64,000 bases of DNA from Lycorma delicatula (GCF_047948215.1 NC_134455.1:166638575-166702574), one strand, 5' to 3'. Shown: positions 12,531 through 25,515, numbered from the stretch's first letter. Notes: generated by a model from the sequence alone, not told the origin. Translations and numbers: made by a program.

Positions 12531-14421
12531 TTCAGATTATGAATAAGGTTATTTATATTTAATTCACTTTGAACTAATAGATGAAATTCACAGGAAGAGG
12601 TACTTGTTTCAAAAGTAGAATCACTTTGCTCCTTATTTTGGGCTTTGGTAGCTGCCTATCTTCTGAGTCACATTCTACAGTTAGATGTGCTGGAGGATGT
12701 GGTTCAGGTAAACCTTTACTTTGAGGTACTGACTGGCCTTATAGCAGAAGGTAAACTTGAATACTTACTGTGTGGATTTACTAATGATTCCTCTTATCTT
12801 TATAACAGTTTGATGGAGCTTTTAGCTCACACCACACCGTGGGTATGACAAAACTGATGTGCTGAAAACCCTAAGTCCAATCTGATAGATGTTTAAACAG
12901 GTTGAACAACTGATATAAGAAAACCAGTTCTTATCCTATCCCACACTTTATAGTCAAAATATAGATCATAATATTTTTTAATTGGTGGAGTAAAATTTTG
13001 TCTCTGATCTTTAAATTTCATATCCCCACTCGCATAACAGACACACTTCTTTGGCATGTTTATTCTCTATCACAACACACTTTACATAGAAGCTGTAAGT
13101 TACCAAACCAGAATGAAACCACACTAGGTCCATGCATATACAGTGAATATTAGAGCAATGCTGGGTTGTTTATGAAGTGTCAATGTCATCAGACTGCTGT
13201 CTGATGACATGTGATGTGTAGTGTGTAAATTACCCACATACATGGTAAGTTTGTTCCACCATTATTTAAAATCATTTAAAATATTTTTTTTGCATACTTT
13301 ACTTTTAAGACTAAAAACATCTGAAATTCAAAAAAATTATATAGATTTTACTGTACAAAAATTATGTGCGAGAGAAAAATACCAATAGCATTTTTGAATT
13401 CAGTGTAAAAAGATATGTTAAAAATAAAATATAACTTTCATGAGCAAATATAAATGTTTACCATTGTAATTATTTATTATTAAAACAGGACTGACAACAA
13501 TTATCCTCAAATGTAATACTTCTTTGAAATATATATTTATTTACTATTATTAATCTCTTTTTGAATGATCTGCTAGTTTTTCAAAAGTAAATATGGTAAC
13601 AATCATTACTCTTTTAAAAATTTTATAAACACCAGAAAAATTTTATAATTGCTGTATACTTATATATTTTTCTAGTCGTATACTTTTGTAAGCATATGAA
13701 ATACTGCTATTAACAAAACTATATGTATTTTATAATTTATTTATTTATTATACTTATATTTTGTAGTATTTTTCTCTTTATTTTTTCTTTAAAATCTTTA
13801 TTAAGTTTTGCTGTAAGTTTAATGTGATTTATTTCCATGTTAATTTTAATTTTATTGTTACCAGTAAATAAAAGCCATATGTATTATATTACTGTTTGTA
13901 TGTATTAGTTTTGTGCATTCAAGAGTGATCAGGTAATTTATGAATAATTGTACAATTATTATATAAGGTTTCCTATAAATATCAGGTGGTATTTTATTTC
14001 AATTATAAATAAAAATAAAAAAATCATTTTTCAAAATTTTTGTGAATTTAAGATTGTTATAGTTGTTCAGTTTTCTGTTAGAAATAATGTATTCGTTATT
14101 TTTTCAGTGACTGTATACTATTATTATTATTATGATGTTATCCTTGTATCTAAGCCATCGTAAAATTTGTGGGGTGAATGTTTTTGTTTATATCTTTAAA
14201 ATTCTCGGAGGTAAATCTTTGATAAAATTACAAAAAAATTGGATCTCACACTAAACCATCTTGATAACAATTTAGTTTAAAAAAAGAAGTCATTATGAAT
14301 CCATAGATTCCTAATTATTATTAGATTGTCTACTGTGCTAATATCATCATTATTTCTCACAATTTTTTATTTATTACATCGATTGTAACCTTTACAAATA
14401 TGTCTGTAAATATATTGTTTA
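12531..14421. other. Intron sequence, partly the upstream remnant of the fossil ORF
   Basis: 12531-13250 is less AT-rich and may belong to the same repeat as the fossil ORF, but I recognise no further motif in it. It includes a hairpin at 13183-13210 (12-bp perfect arms ATGTCATCAGAC, 4-nt loop TGCT). 13250-14421 is plain AT-rich intron. Confidence 0.4.
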
Positions 14422-15328
14422 CAAGATGTGACTATTAAATAACGAGACTAATACTATAAAATATTTTATTTTAAATTTATACAGATTTAGTTATTATTCC
14501 CTTCAATATACACTCCTCCTCTATCACTAAAATGCTCCATGCAAATTTTCCATTGTTCGAAATAGTACTGGAAGTCTTCTTCTGTGAGCTCTTTCATGAT
14601 GTGTGCTATTTTTCTTTCACAACTTCATCAGTCTGAAATCTTGTTCCTTTTAATGCAGATTTGACCTAGAGGAACAGATAAAGTCACAAGGTGCCAGATC
14701 AGGCGAATAAGGCGGATGGTCTTACACTGGCTAGAAATGTCTTGACAGACAGTGCAGTGTGAGCCAGTGCATTGTCCTGATGAAGAACCCATGACTTGTT
14801 CTACAACAATTTGGGTCGTTTTTTTCTTATTTTTTTACACAGTTGAACAAGGACCTTGAATAAAGACAAGAATAATTAACTGACGGTCAGATCGAATCAG
14901 ATTACCAATTTTTTCAATATTTTTATCCGTTTTTAACGGAGAAGGGTGACCCGGGCAAACATCATCTTTAACATTTCAGCCATTTTGGAAATGCTTAAAC
15001 CACTCAAAAACCCACGCACGTGATAAACATTCATTGCCATATACTTTTTTTAATAAAACTTAAGTTTCAGTAGCAGTTTTTTCAAGTTTCATATGAAATT
15101 TCACGACAATTCTTTGCTCTAATAAAACACATTTTTTCAGCAAAACAAAAAAAAAAACTGTTGTTATCCAAACTAATGCCACGGCCAGACTAATATGTCT
15201 ACAAAAACTGGAGTGGCAGCAATTAAAAGAGAAGGCTTCATGCTACACAGCTGTCGATTACATGAATTTGGAGCATGTGCAGTTCTTCTGTGGCAGCATT
15301 AGCTTCATTATTTAACAGCCACACCTCG
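14422..15328 (-). mobile_element. Mariner element with TIRs, internally deleted transposase
   Basis: The ends form terminal inverted repeats of about 35 bp. The left end starts CAAGATGTGACTATTAAATA. The reverse complement of the right end starts CGAGGTGTGGCTGTTAAATA. Both are flanked by TA (14420-14421 and 15329-15330). Minus-strand remnants run FHMKLEKTATETYVLLKKVY, SRARVFEWFKHFQNG, EDVCPGSPFSV, KGTRFQTDEVVKEK and EDFQYYFEQWKICME, ending GGVYIEGNN. These are N- and C-terminal parts of a mariner transposase. At 907 bp it is shorter than an intact mariner (about 1.3 kb), and the middle is decayed. It is non-autonomous. Confidence 0.85.
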
Positions 15329-15469
15329 TATATTTTGATATTGATGATGTTTTTAATTATTTGTATTCAAATCCATTTTTTACATTATATTTGTAACTTT
15401 TACATTATAATTTAATTTAAGAGATGAAAAAGTATTCTATAAATGTGAAATATTGACGCTAAGAAAAAA

Positions 15470-15795
15470 AAAAAACGCTGGAGGCATTTGAAATGTGGAC
15501 ATGAAGGAGACTTAAGAAGAATGAAAAATGAACAAAATTAAAGCTTGATTAATTAATTAAAAAATCTAAGACAGTAAATCTAATTGGTTGATTATATCAG
15601 AGGGGAATGTAAATAAAAACACTGCAGATGGATCAATAGAAGAAAGTGTAAGAGAGGGCAAAAAAAGAATAAAAATTACATATCATCTAAAATGTACGTG
15701 GAGCTATCAGGAATTCAAAAGTATAGTTGGAATAAAATGAACTGAACTGAAAAGGGGGGGTTGTTGCAAGGGTCCTACCTCAGGACAAATAACTA
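15470..15795 (+). mobile_element. RTE-like LINE C-terminal fragment
   Basis: On the plus strand it shows LEAFEMWT, then GRCKWINRRK-like blocks, and a tail resembling the RTE C-terminus (LEAFEMWCWRRM, then GRGRPR, then DRxEWR). The sequence CTGGAGGCATTTGAAATGTGG recalls the block at about 47005 (GAGGCTTTTGAGATGTGG) of the RTE element at 41-47 kb, so both may come from the same family. It carries many stops. Confidence 0.55.
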
Positions 15796-16859
15796 TGTAT
15801 GATGATAATAATGATAAAGAATTGTAATCCAATTTCATTTTACTTTAATGACTATTTTGGTCACAGAGAATGATGATGCAGTTTTATAATTAATTAAAGG
15901 TCTTAGGGAGGACTTTTTTATATTATTCAGAGAATTCTTTTAATTTCAGTGTATTTGGTGATGATTTGTAAATTAGTACTAATAATTTTTTGTCATGTTT
16001 AATGTCATTTTAAAAAAATAATTACGTAACTGTTTGAAATTCAAAGAAATTTCTAAAAGTACCTTACCACATATTTTCTTTTAATCTAAAACAATCTACT
16101 CTGAAATAAAAGTTACTCCTGCATTACTACTGAAATAATTTTCGATAAAAGAAAATATCTAATATTGTAAATACAGCTAAAATAGAAGTAGCTTGAGTAA
16201 TCTGATCAATTAAGCAAAGTGTTAATATATGATTAAACATATTAATTAATTATTAAAATGAGTTATTTCTAATTAGTGCTTTTGTTTATTATTCCTGTCT
16301 AAGGGCCATAAAAAACAAGACAGGATTCATAAAGGAACAACTTCATTCATTCCAAGAATGGTATAAGGAAATATTCAATTATAAACTGTTCACCCAGACC
16401 TCATTAATGGGAAGAATAACACATTATACTAAGTTTGATAGTCAGCAGAGAAATTGTCCTTGGTGGAGAAAGATAGTTCTGCCTATAATCTGCTTCTTTT
16501 GCCAATTAAGGCTTTGTATAAAGGGCTCATACTTAAGGCGCCAATTAGATAAAACTACCCACTCATTTTAAAATCTACAAAAAATCTATTTATTAAAAAG
16601 CTCAGATTTACCTGAAATGATACTTCAAACAATAGTTTGCTTTACATGCAAATTCTGGATAACAAACAGTCCTTGGATTGTTCACAGGCAGTCACCAGAT
16701 AATTCGGTACATAAAGACCATTAGTACATATTTTCTGCACATGTCAGTCTGTTCTCTTCTCAATTTAAAGTTGGTCCATCTTCCTAACCTGTTTTCTTAG
16801 TGTTTTAAATCATCTGAAGTAATGTATGTTTTTGTGAATCTTATCATTAAAATGAATCC
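15796..16859. other. Intron sequence, with an unassigned coding-like patch
   Basis: About 16310-16500 on the plus strand can be read as QEWYKEIFNYKLFTQTSLM followed by CPWWRKIVLPII. It may be a LINE remnant, but I could not assign it. The rest is AT-rich intron. Confidence 0.35.
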
Positions 16860-17870
16860 TACTATACAAAATCTTGTTGTCAAGAGTGGTGTTATTTGTT
16901 CTATCAACCTGCCAATGGTTGATACAATTAATAATTAAACAATGTGTATGGTAATATGGAAATGCTAAAGGAAATATGAGGAAGTGGTGTGAAAAGTTTA
17001 ATAACTGGCAAACAAATGTCCAAGATGCTCAACTAGGGCACCCATCATCATTCCATTACAGAAGACTTGAAGTGTGCAGTTTATGACAATAACCTAATAG
17101 ATAGATGCATAATTAAACAAGTTGCCTTTTTTTTCAATTATTCAATTATTTCTTGTTATTTGCTTGGTTAATTGTACTGGAACATTTGAACTTCAACAAA
17201 ATTTATGTACAATGGATTCCAGGGCTGCTGACTGACCAACGCAAAATCAGAAGAATGTAAACAAACAGCACTTTTTCATTGATATGCAAACGAAGATGAT
17301 TTTTTTTTATCAGACTTTTATGAGTGAAGAAACCTGAATGTGTCATTTCATTTCTATCACTATTAGCAGCTTGAATAGCATCATCTCATTTTCCCAAAAT
17401 ATCACAAAAAAAGAAAACACTCAAAGTAACAATTTTATGAAATTGTAAGGGTGCTCATTTAGTGGATTTAATGCCAAAAACATTAAAAATAAATGTCAAC
17501 TAATATTGTGAGACACTCAAAAGAATGTGGAAATCGTTCAAAATTTAAAACATGGAGAACTTTCTTACAGCATTAATCTTTTTTTATTCCAATGTCAGCC
17601 TCATGGTGCTGTTACAGCCTAAGCTTTTAGGGGCTTTCGGTTCTGTTAGGCATTTCTGCTTGGAAGGAATTCAACCATCCACTTGTAGTATGGCCTTGCT
17701 CAGATTAATCTTTCAGTATTCTAAACTTAAAAAGTTCCTGGGTGGAAAACATTTTAGAAGTGGTGAATAATTGCTGCTTGCAATCAACAATTGGTTAAAT
17801 GAACTGGTGGTGGTGGATTATTACAATGTTTTAAAACTTGTTAATCTATATGATAAACACATAAATGTAG
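16860..17870 (+). mobile_element. Mariner-like transposase remnant
   Basis: On the plus strand, with frameshifts, blocks appear in the family order. MRKWCEKFNNWQTNVQDA is the HTH / linker region (WCxxFxNGRTNVHDEERSG). FNKIYVQWIPGLLTDQRK is the KxCARWVPRLLTD block. ANEDDFFLSDFY replaces the GDDFLDxIVTGDE block. NVSLMVLLQPKLL replaces the DNARPH block. LKKFLGGKHFRSG and AINNWLNEL form the C-terminal block. The Asp of DNARPH is not conserved here. No TIRs were confirmed. It is an old, dead copy. Confidence 0.65.
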
Positions 17871-18568
17871 GGGATGAATGTAGGGAGAAACAGATATTAT
17901 TGTGATTAAAAGGTATTGTGGTTAAAATTATATAAAATTAAAAAAAAAAAAGTTTCCTTAATTTTTTAAAACTAACTTCCTTACTTATTGGATTATGCTT
18001 ATGTTAACAGACTAAAATGTTGGGTTTTAAAATTTATAAATATTTTATATTTTAAGGGGAAAAATAAACATTCGATTTTAATTGACTAAACCTTTTTTTT
18101 TACATCTAACAAATGTGTAAAAATATAAGTATACATAAATGAGACAAAAACAATGTACTTGACGTTATACTGGTGTGTGAACTGGAAAAAATTACAATAT
18201 TTTTATAAACCCCCTGTTATTAGACTTTCAAACATAAAACATTTAACAATCAGCAACATATGTTATGCAGTGCTTAGTAATATTAGTAATATTATATATT
18301 TAAGAGTGAGTTAAAAGACTAACAGTTTTGCTGTGTGTATTTGCTCAAGCTCAAGTGTATCCAAAACAAAAACACCTCTATAAGGAAAAATCATGTAGTT
18401 GTATGTATTATATTAATAATATATATAAATGCAGTGAAGTTTCAAAGATGTTCATTATACTACCAATATAACAAACAAAAGTTCTAATAATATTTTTTGC
18501 AAATATCACTTCATCCTTGATTGATAGGCATTCCTGATAAACTATCAAATTAGTTCATTACTCTATTA
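17871..18568. other. Intron sequence without recognised elements
   Basis: AT-rich intron with poly-A and poly-T runs. Nothing coding was recognised. Confidence 0.4.
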
Positions 18569-20915
18569 CAGTGATTCTAAACCTTTTTAGCTCCATGACC
18601 CACAAAAAGTAAAAAAAAAAAAAATGAATATTTCACGACCCCCCAATGAAACCTAGTTAAAACTATTTAGCTACATTGATAGCGACGGGTATGAACATGC
18701 ATGTATGAAGCGTAAAAACATGAGCAAATTGCAGGTTCCAACTTGATGTATATATGCTCCTTGAATCTGGTCTGCTTGCATAATATTCACTGTGACAGTG
18801 TCATGTTCCAACATGCATATGATATGTTTGAAGAGATTGTGTGCTTTCAGCAATACAAAAGAGACATAAGGAATTGCAGAACATCAGTTTAGTTTCAAAT
18901 GTGAAGCGTGCATATGGTTCCTTTATTTAAGTTTTTAAAAGCGTAGATTCATTGAAAATAATAATAACTGGGGTTACGGTTTTCTAGTGTGCAGTCAAAT
19001 AATATAACTGTTTGTTTTTTTTCAATTAGATTCTTATGCAAAATGGATAAATTTGTGAAAAAAAGGAGTGAGCCATCTATATCCAGTGAATTGATTGGTA
19101 AAAAGACAAGATTGTACAATGAAAGTTATTTAAATTATGGTTTTATTTATTAGATGGAAAGCCACAGTACGTTGTTTACTTTAAAACCCTCTCTGATAAA
19201 AGCATGAAGCTATCAAAATTAATTTGACAATTGGAAACTAAACAACCGGATCATAAAAGCAAGTCCTTGGAATTTTGCGAAAGAAAATTACATACTTTGA
19301 GAAATCAACAAGCTTCTATTTGTAAATCAGGCCATACTGATAAAAGTAGACTTGAAGCATCTTATATCAAAACATTAGTAGTAACATGAAGACCAAACCC
19401 CAATCACAGAAAACCTCATATTGTCTGCTATATGATATGGTTAAGTGTTCTAATAGGTGTGGAAGAAGCAAAAAAATTGAAAAAATTCTGCTTTCTAATG
19501 ACACATTATCAAGGGGAATTGATGACATGGCTGCCGATGTTTACGCTCAGATAATTCAGAAAGTGAGTTTGCATGAAATTTTTAGCATTCAATTTGATAC
19601 ATCAACAGATGTGGCAAACATTTCTCAGTTTTATGTTTTCTGAAAAATGAACGCTGTAGGGAAAGATTAATCAAAGAAAATATATTGTTGCAAATCAGTA
19701 TTTGATGTCACTCAAAAATCAATATCTTTTTGATGTTTTTTGAGGCTACTAAAAACTATAACATAGATTGGACAAAATGTATTGCAGTATGTACTCCATG
19801 CACTGCTTCCTTCACAGACATGCTTTTACCACAAAAGATGTGCCAGAAAATCTCACATAAATTTCTTGTAAAGCTGTAAAAATGGTTGATTTTATTATAA
19901 GTCAACCGTTAGAGAATAGGCTGTTTGTTAAACTCTGCAATGAAATGGGTAAAAAGGAAAAAAACTCTTCTTCTCCAAACAGAAGTAAGATGGTTATCTC
20001 GTAGGAAAGTGTTAACCCGGTTATTGGAATTGCAATATGAATTAATATTTTTCCAGGATAAACAAATACCATTCTCATTGTTTTTACAGAATAATGAGTA
20101 TATGTTGTTGTTAGCTTACTTAGCTGATGTATTTTTGGATTTAATCGACTTGAATGCGAATTTACAAGGACGTGAAAAAAACATTTTATTAATGAAAGAT
20201 AAAGTTCATGCTTTCATTAAGAAGCTTGATATCTGGATTATTTGCCTTCAAAGCAAAGGTTTTGGTATGTTTCCACTCACTTCTGATTATATTGAGAAAA
20301 ATTTGGATGAAGACACTATTATTCACAGTTTGGATAGCATAAAGATACATTTGTGTGAGTTAAAAATTCAGTTGATGGAGTATTTCCCAGAACATAAAAA
20401 CAATTTCTGCAAGAGATGGGAACTGAATCCATTCAGTGAAAATGTTGTAGTAGCTGATAAGTTACCAGTTGAGATTCATGACCAGCTCACCAAATGTCTT
20501 TGAATTAAAGGTTGTGAACTACAATTTACATTGGAAGATTTAGATACATTCTGGCTTGCTCATTGAAATGAATATGGAAATTTAATCAAAGAAGCATTGA
20601 AAATGTTAATCCCTTTCGCCACATCTTACCTCTGTGAAAAGAGTTTTTCATCTACGGTTGTGCTAAAAACTAAATATAGGAATTGTCTTTTATAACTTGA
20701 AAATAATTTGCTTTTGTATGTTCTAACATAGATCCACATATGGAGAAATTTTTAAATGACAGAACAACCATCTCATTAATATTTTCTTTACATGTGTACC
20801 AACAAATGTAAGTAAAATGTTTATAATAAATAATTTTTTTCTCTAAAAATGATTTCATTATTGTTTATGTGTAAAGTTTAGGCTAATTTTGCAACCACCA
20901 GGTTGAGAAACGCTG
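18569..20915 (+). mobile_element. hAT element of the Charlie/ZBED type, with TIRs and a broken transposase
   Basis: The left end is CAGTGATTCTAAACCTTTTT. The reverse complement of the right end is CAGCGTTTCTCAACCTGGTG. Both match the CAGNGGTTCTCAACC TIRs of Charlie-type hAT elements. The 8-bp flanks (CTCTATTA and CTATATAT) are only partly alike, so the target-site duplication has decayed. The 2347-bp body carries a transposase pseudogene (see 19043-20745). A CATGACCC motif near the left end is also typical of the group. Confidence 0.85.
19043..20745 (+). pseudogene. hAT (ZBED5/SCAND3-like) transposase pseudogene
   Basis: It starts MDKFVKKRSEPSIS and continues through SLEFCERKLHTLRNQQAS, then DTLSRGIDDMAADVYAQII, IQFDTSTDVANISQF, a 192-codon open stretch (19925-20503) with TEVRWLSRRKVLTRLLEL and RWELNPFSENVV, and ends PFATSYLCEKSFSS and KTKYRNCL. 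These match, in order, the N-terminal region, the LDESTD block, the TEVRWLSRG block and the C-terminal hAT dimerisation motif of ZBED5-like transposases. At least four frameshifts or stops break it. The BED zinc finger is poorly preserved. In the STD block the first catalytic Asp is still present. Confidence 0.85.
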
Positions 20916-21255
20916 CTATATATTTACATGTTTGACACTTATATGGAAAGTTCAATGCTACACGTGGTATGAAATTTGTAAAACTTATCAAACTATTGTG
21001 GCTAAGTACAATAAAAAAAGAAGTAAACAATTTTGAGGAAGGAACAAATATGAGATATAATCATGTTACATGTATTATTGTTTGCACAATGAGATACAAT
21101 ATATAAATATATATACACACATGTGTTCGATATTACTGCTTAGTGGCATTTATCCATTATTAATAAAATAATATTAATAATAATATAATAATTACAATAA
21201 TAGGACATTATTATCATTATTAAAAAATGAAGTGTGTGGCTTGAAAATATTACAA

Positions 21256-21460
21256 AGTGTGTTCAAAAAGTATCCAGACTAGATTTATAACTGTTTAATT
21301 GCATAGGGCAAATTAATTGATTTACAATGGAATTACAGTAGAAAGCAGTTTATTAACATTGTAACTGTTTAAATTCATGGAAAATTTTGAATAAAAGTTT
21401 CATCCTGCACAGTCCTTACTCTGAAAATCCCATCTAGCTGGCAAACTTCCTAAAAGTTGA
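21256..21460. mobile_element. Mariner-like terminal repeat fragment (tentative)
   Basis: GTGTGTTCAAAAAGTATCCA resembles the outer TIR of a mariner subgroup. No transposase reading is convincing downstream. Tentative. Confidence 0.3.
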
Positions 21461-22694
21461 TTCATTTGTAGTACACCTATTTGCATAACTTTAAACATTT
21501 GAACACATAAATTTAATTTAATTTTTTAGATTGCACAATGAGGTGCAATATTATTTGATAATGAAGAAAATATAAACATACAATCATGAAATGTAAAATT
21601 AAAAAATAAAATTATACGACAATGCTATGGATTGAATATAATTGCCTAATATTTTAAAAACTTTAACGGTTAATTTCTCTTTTAAAAAAAGAAAGGATTT
21701 AGACTATCTGATAAGTCCTTTCATAAAATCATAAAGAAAGTGTTGTATTTTTCATTATCATAGTTTTTTCGCACCTTTATTGCAAAATTTTACAGGATGC
21801 TTTTATGCTTAAGTTTTATGCATTATGCTAAATAAAAACTGCTGAATCTAATACCTTTTATTAATTTACTTATTTTATGACACTGTCATGTAATGTATTG
21901 GTGTTTTCTAGTTCTTAATGGGACTGGAAAGCAGAATGCCTACATGTACTGCAAACATGTAACGGTCCAAAAGGAGATTAAAATACAATTAAATAATACT
22001 ATTAATATGATGTAATTTGATTTATATTTGTAATTTTTTTTTTGTAAGTAGCTTGAATTGGAACTCCTAAAATAATGCATTTAAAGCAAGTGCATCTCAT
22101 GAATGAAAAACAATGATCAATGATCAAGTTTATGAATATTTATCCTTCATGATGCCTTGAAGTTGCTTTTATGAAACTCTGCAGCTATTTGGTTAGACCT
22201 TTCCTTTTAAAATTAAATTAATTAATTTTTTTCATCACAAAAATCCAAACCTTATGTACCAAAACTGATGGATTGGCTATTAACAATGTTACATTATTTT
22301 TGCAATATTAAAAAATTACTATTTATACAATGGACAGCTCTAAAAAAAATTTGATTAAATTATTATCTTACTTCAAAATATAAAATAATAATGAATTTTA
22401 CTCCTCTGACTGGGATAATTAATATATATTTCTATTTTAAAGTTTACAATAATTATTATCATCTTTTATTAACATTTCTGGAAAGCCACAATAAACAAAA
22501 CATGTGGATTAAAAGTTGACAAACATAAAATAAAAACCAACTAAGTTTCTAAACGTGTTTTTAGATATTTACATATTTTTATATGAGCTCTTTGAAAGTT
22601 CTAAATAAAAAAAATTCACTTTAACAAAATAATTGTATTTTGTCACCAATAAGCAGTTTGTTTAGACATTTTTAACAGACGAATTTTACAGCAA
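21461..22694. other. Intron sequence without recognised elements
   Basis: AT-rich intron. No coding similarity on either strand. Confidence 0.4.
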
Positions 22695-22835
22695 ATAATC
22701 AACACTACATGAGAATTTCAACATGATAATGCACTTGCTTGTGTATTACAACTTACACAGCAATTTCTTGGTGAGCAACACCATATTTTGTTCCCAACAA
22801 CTTTTCTCTTTCTCTGAGAATTTAAACTTAATTGA
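22695..22835 (+). mobile_element. Tc1/mariner transposase fragment
   Basis: On the plus strand it reads FQHDNALACVLQLTQQFLGE followed by QHHILFPTTF. This is the FQQDNAPAHxAxxTQxFL block of Tc1-type transposases with its catalytic Asp (QHDN). Only about 140 bp is recognisable. Confidence 0.6.
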
Positions 22836-24825
22836 CAGGGAAAAAGTTTTGAGTTTCTAAACTTTACATGACTATGACTTAAAATCAGAAATGAAAATTA
22901 TCAAAATACTGTAATAATTCATAAAGGAATATACATTTAATGAACACAATCTTTTTAAAAATAGTATCTTATTTTATTTAAAAAAAAAAAAATACAAATT
23001 TTAATAATGTGTAGAATTCAAATATCTATTTAAAAGTAAAAAGTGCAGTAAGGTAACAGCTTACAATTTTTAAAATAATTCCAAAATTGAATGAACACAC
23101 ACTTCTTATAACAAATATTATTAGGCAATTATAATTCTGTTACTTTTTTAAATTATTTTTTTATATTAACAAAGACATAATCCTCTTATAATAATAAGCA
23201 ATAAATAAAAAAATATATACAATATGCATAAGAAATGTGGGTTAACAACAGAAGAGCAGTGCAGTGTAAAGAGAATGTTATTCCACACTTATAACAGACA
23301 TATTCTATAGTTAGTTTGTAACACATGAGATATTCGGTGTAAGGATACCACTGATACTAAGAAGTAACAAATTTCAACAAACTAACTTTACTTAGTGAGG
23401 TTAATGTGACCTATGTCACATTCAGTAATGTCTCATATGTTATAGCTATTAAATAACAACAAAATCATTTTTACAATATTTTGAACTTGTAAGTAATATA
23501 CACAGTACTTATTGCCAACATATACGCAGGCAAAAATTAATTCTCGACTACAAATAATTTAATTCTAATAAATTAAATAAAATGAGCTAGTTTTATGATC
23601 ATCATTCTGAGATGTAATTCTGCAATAAGATTTTAATTTATATCTTTTGTTGCTTAGACTATTTGGAAAATCAGTATTCACATAAACAGGTTTTTACTGT
23701 ACATGAAACATGACTAGTTTAAACCAGCGATTCTGTAGTTTTTGTTTTAATGATTCTAGTTTGGATACTCTTTTGATCATACTCTGTCAACAACAGAAAT
23801 AATGTTTAAGCCTTTTTATCTACTTAAAACAAAAAGGATTTCTACACTAAGTTTTAACAAAAAATGACTAAACATGCTATGTTGTTCAAAATGATCTAGA
23901 TGAAATCTTTCTTTCATGGAACTCTTTGTTAAAATTTAGACAAAGAAATAAAATTTCTCTAATTAAAGATTTAATAAGTGATAAATATCTTCCAATTAAG
24001 TTTCTGAACGTCTGAGATTGTAAGGCACTCTTGGATTGATTTAAGGAAAAAGAAAATTGAAGGTGAATAAAGTCAAACATGTTAACAGAAACTGATTATA
24101 ATAGATCCTTTACAGATGTTCTCTGAGTTCAGAAAAATTTAATTTTGTGATCTAAACAGATATGAAATTAAAATTTGACACACACGTAGTAAAATATCAA
24201 AATCAATACTAGGAAAGGAAAAACTCAACTCCACTTCTAAATGTAATTTTTTCTAAAATTCTATACCATGTAATGATTAATAAAATACTTCATAGTTGTA
24301 CATTCTTAAAACAGCTGCAATAAAAACTATCCAGCTGATCTGAAAATTGCAGGTGAAAAAATGTAAACTGATGCAGTAGTACTATATGTTAGTTGGTTGC
24401 TTAGTTTGGTGGAATAGGCCTGTAGTCATACAGAAAGATTTACAGTATGGGCGAGCATCTAATCACTGAGCACTGTGTTCATTTCATTTCTCTTGTTACA
24501 ATAAAAAGTAAAAGCTTCATATAAATTTGCAATAAGTAATAAAATACGTAACAGTAAAAAAATTAAATTTCAAAGCTATCACAAAACAAAACATAAATAG
24601 ATTAATATAATCAAAACATAATATAGATTAGATTAGACTGTCAAGAGATAAATAGTATTTAAAGAATTCTTTAGTTTAAAATTCATTTAATAACCCCAGT
24701 GTTTTGTGTTCTATAATTTATAAAAACAAAAATGTTAATAAAGTTGTAATTTTTTTTTCCATTTTTTCAACTTATAGATATAAAAAAATAATACTTAAAT
24801 TGCTAACTTCCTTGGCACAGTTAAA
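22836..24825. other. Intron sequence without recognised elements
   Basis: AT-rich intron. The ORFs in this stretch are short and low-complexity. Nothing was recognised. Confidence 0.4.
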
Positions 24826-24985
24826 ACGTCTCAGCCTTTCATCCACAAGAATCTAGATCTGAATGCCGGCCAGGCAAGACATTTCTCATGTTCTATAATA
24901 AAATTTCCATTCCATTCCATATTACAAGTACAAGCTTTAAGCTTATGTGGTGAATTAATCATCAATCAATCGAACAATTTTTAAA
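24826..24985 (+). mobile_element. Degenerate SINE, family 2
   Basis: The segment around GTCTCAGCCTTTCATCC, then GAATGCCGGCCAGGCAAGAC, then ATTTCTCATG parallels the SINE at 36736 (ATCTCAGTCTTTTATCTGG, AATCCCAGTCAGGCATGGC, ATTTTTCACACATG). The B box is damaged (TCTGAATGCC in place of TTCGAATCC). No TSD was found. It is an old copy. Confidence 0.5.
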
Positions 24986-25378
24986 AAAAGCCTGGAGTGT
25001 AATATTTATTACACTTATAACTGATATTTATTTACAAGTATTCGATGACTGGGATGAAACACTGAGAGAAATAAAAAAAAATCTGTAGGACCAAGGCTGG
25101 TGAGTAAGGGAGCTAAAGAAAACAGTTATATAAAAACTCATTGCTAAGGAATAATGCATGTTGTATTACAGCAACCATGAATTGATGATACATGTCTCTA
25201 GCTGTTTCTTTTTCCTTTCCTCTCTCAAAAGAGACTTTGAGAGAGTTTTTGAGACTTCATACTACTCATAATTTTTAGAACAGTTTTTATGTCATTATTC
25301 TGCATAATTTAAAACAAATAAACTTCTTGTAACAATGTATATAGATCATAGAATCCTCTAAGTAAGCTTGTTAACACT

Positions 25379-25515
25379 TCAAAAGGGAGTACTCAAAATG
25401 CATCACCAGCATGTTGCTTTTCTACACTCATCTTTTTGTAAAAAAAAAAAATACATCATAAAAACAACTTCTTGCAAGTAATCATTAAATGTAAACTAAG
25501 AATGATATTTCAATT
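25379..25515. repeat. Dispersed repeat, copy 1 of 2
   Basis: It shares TTCAAAAG-GAGTAC, a block ending CTTTTTGT, and ATTAAATGTAAACTA-GAATGA with 26172-26312 in the same order and spacing, both in plus orientation about 0.8 kb apart. Family unknown; it may be the end of a DNA transposon. Confidence 0.45.

Noticed and set aside
16310..16560. LINE assignment of a coding-like patch
   Set aside because: The readable peptide (QEWYKEIFNYKLF, CPWWRKIVLPII) suggested an I-type or R1 C-terminus, but no diagnostic motif could be placed.
19925..20503. 192-codon ORF as a host gene
   Set aside because: It is the middle of a hAT transposase whose flanking parts are frameshifted and which lies between matching TIRs.
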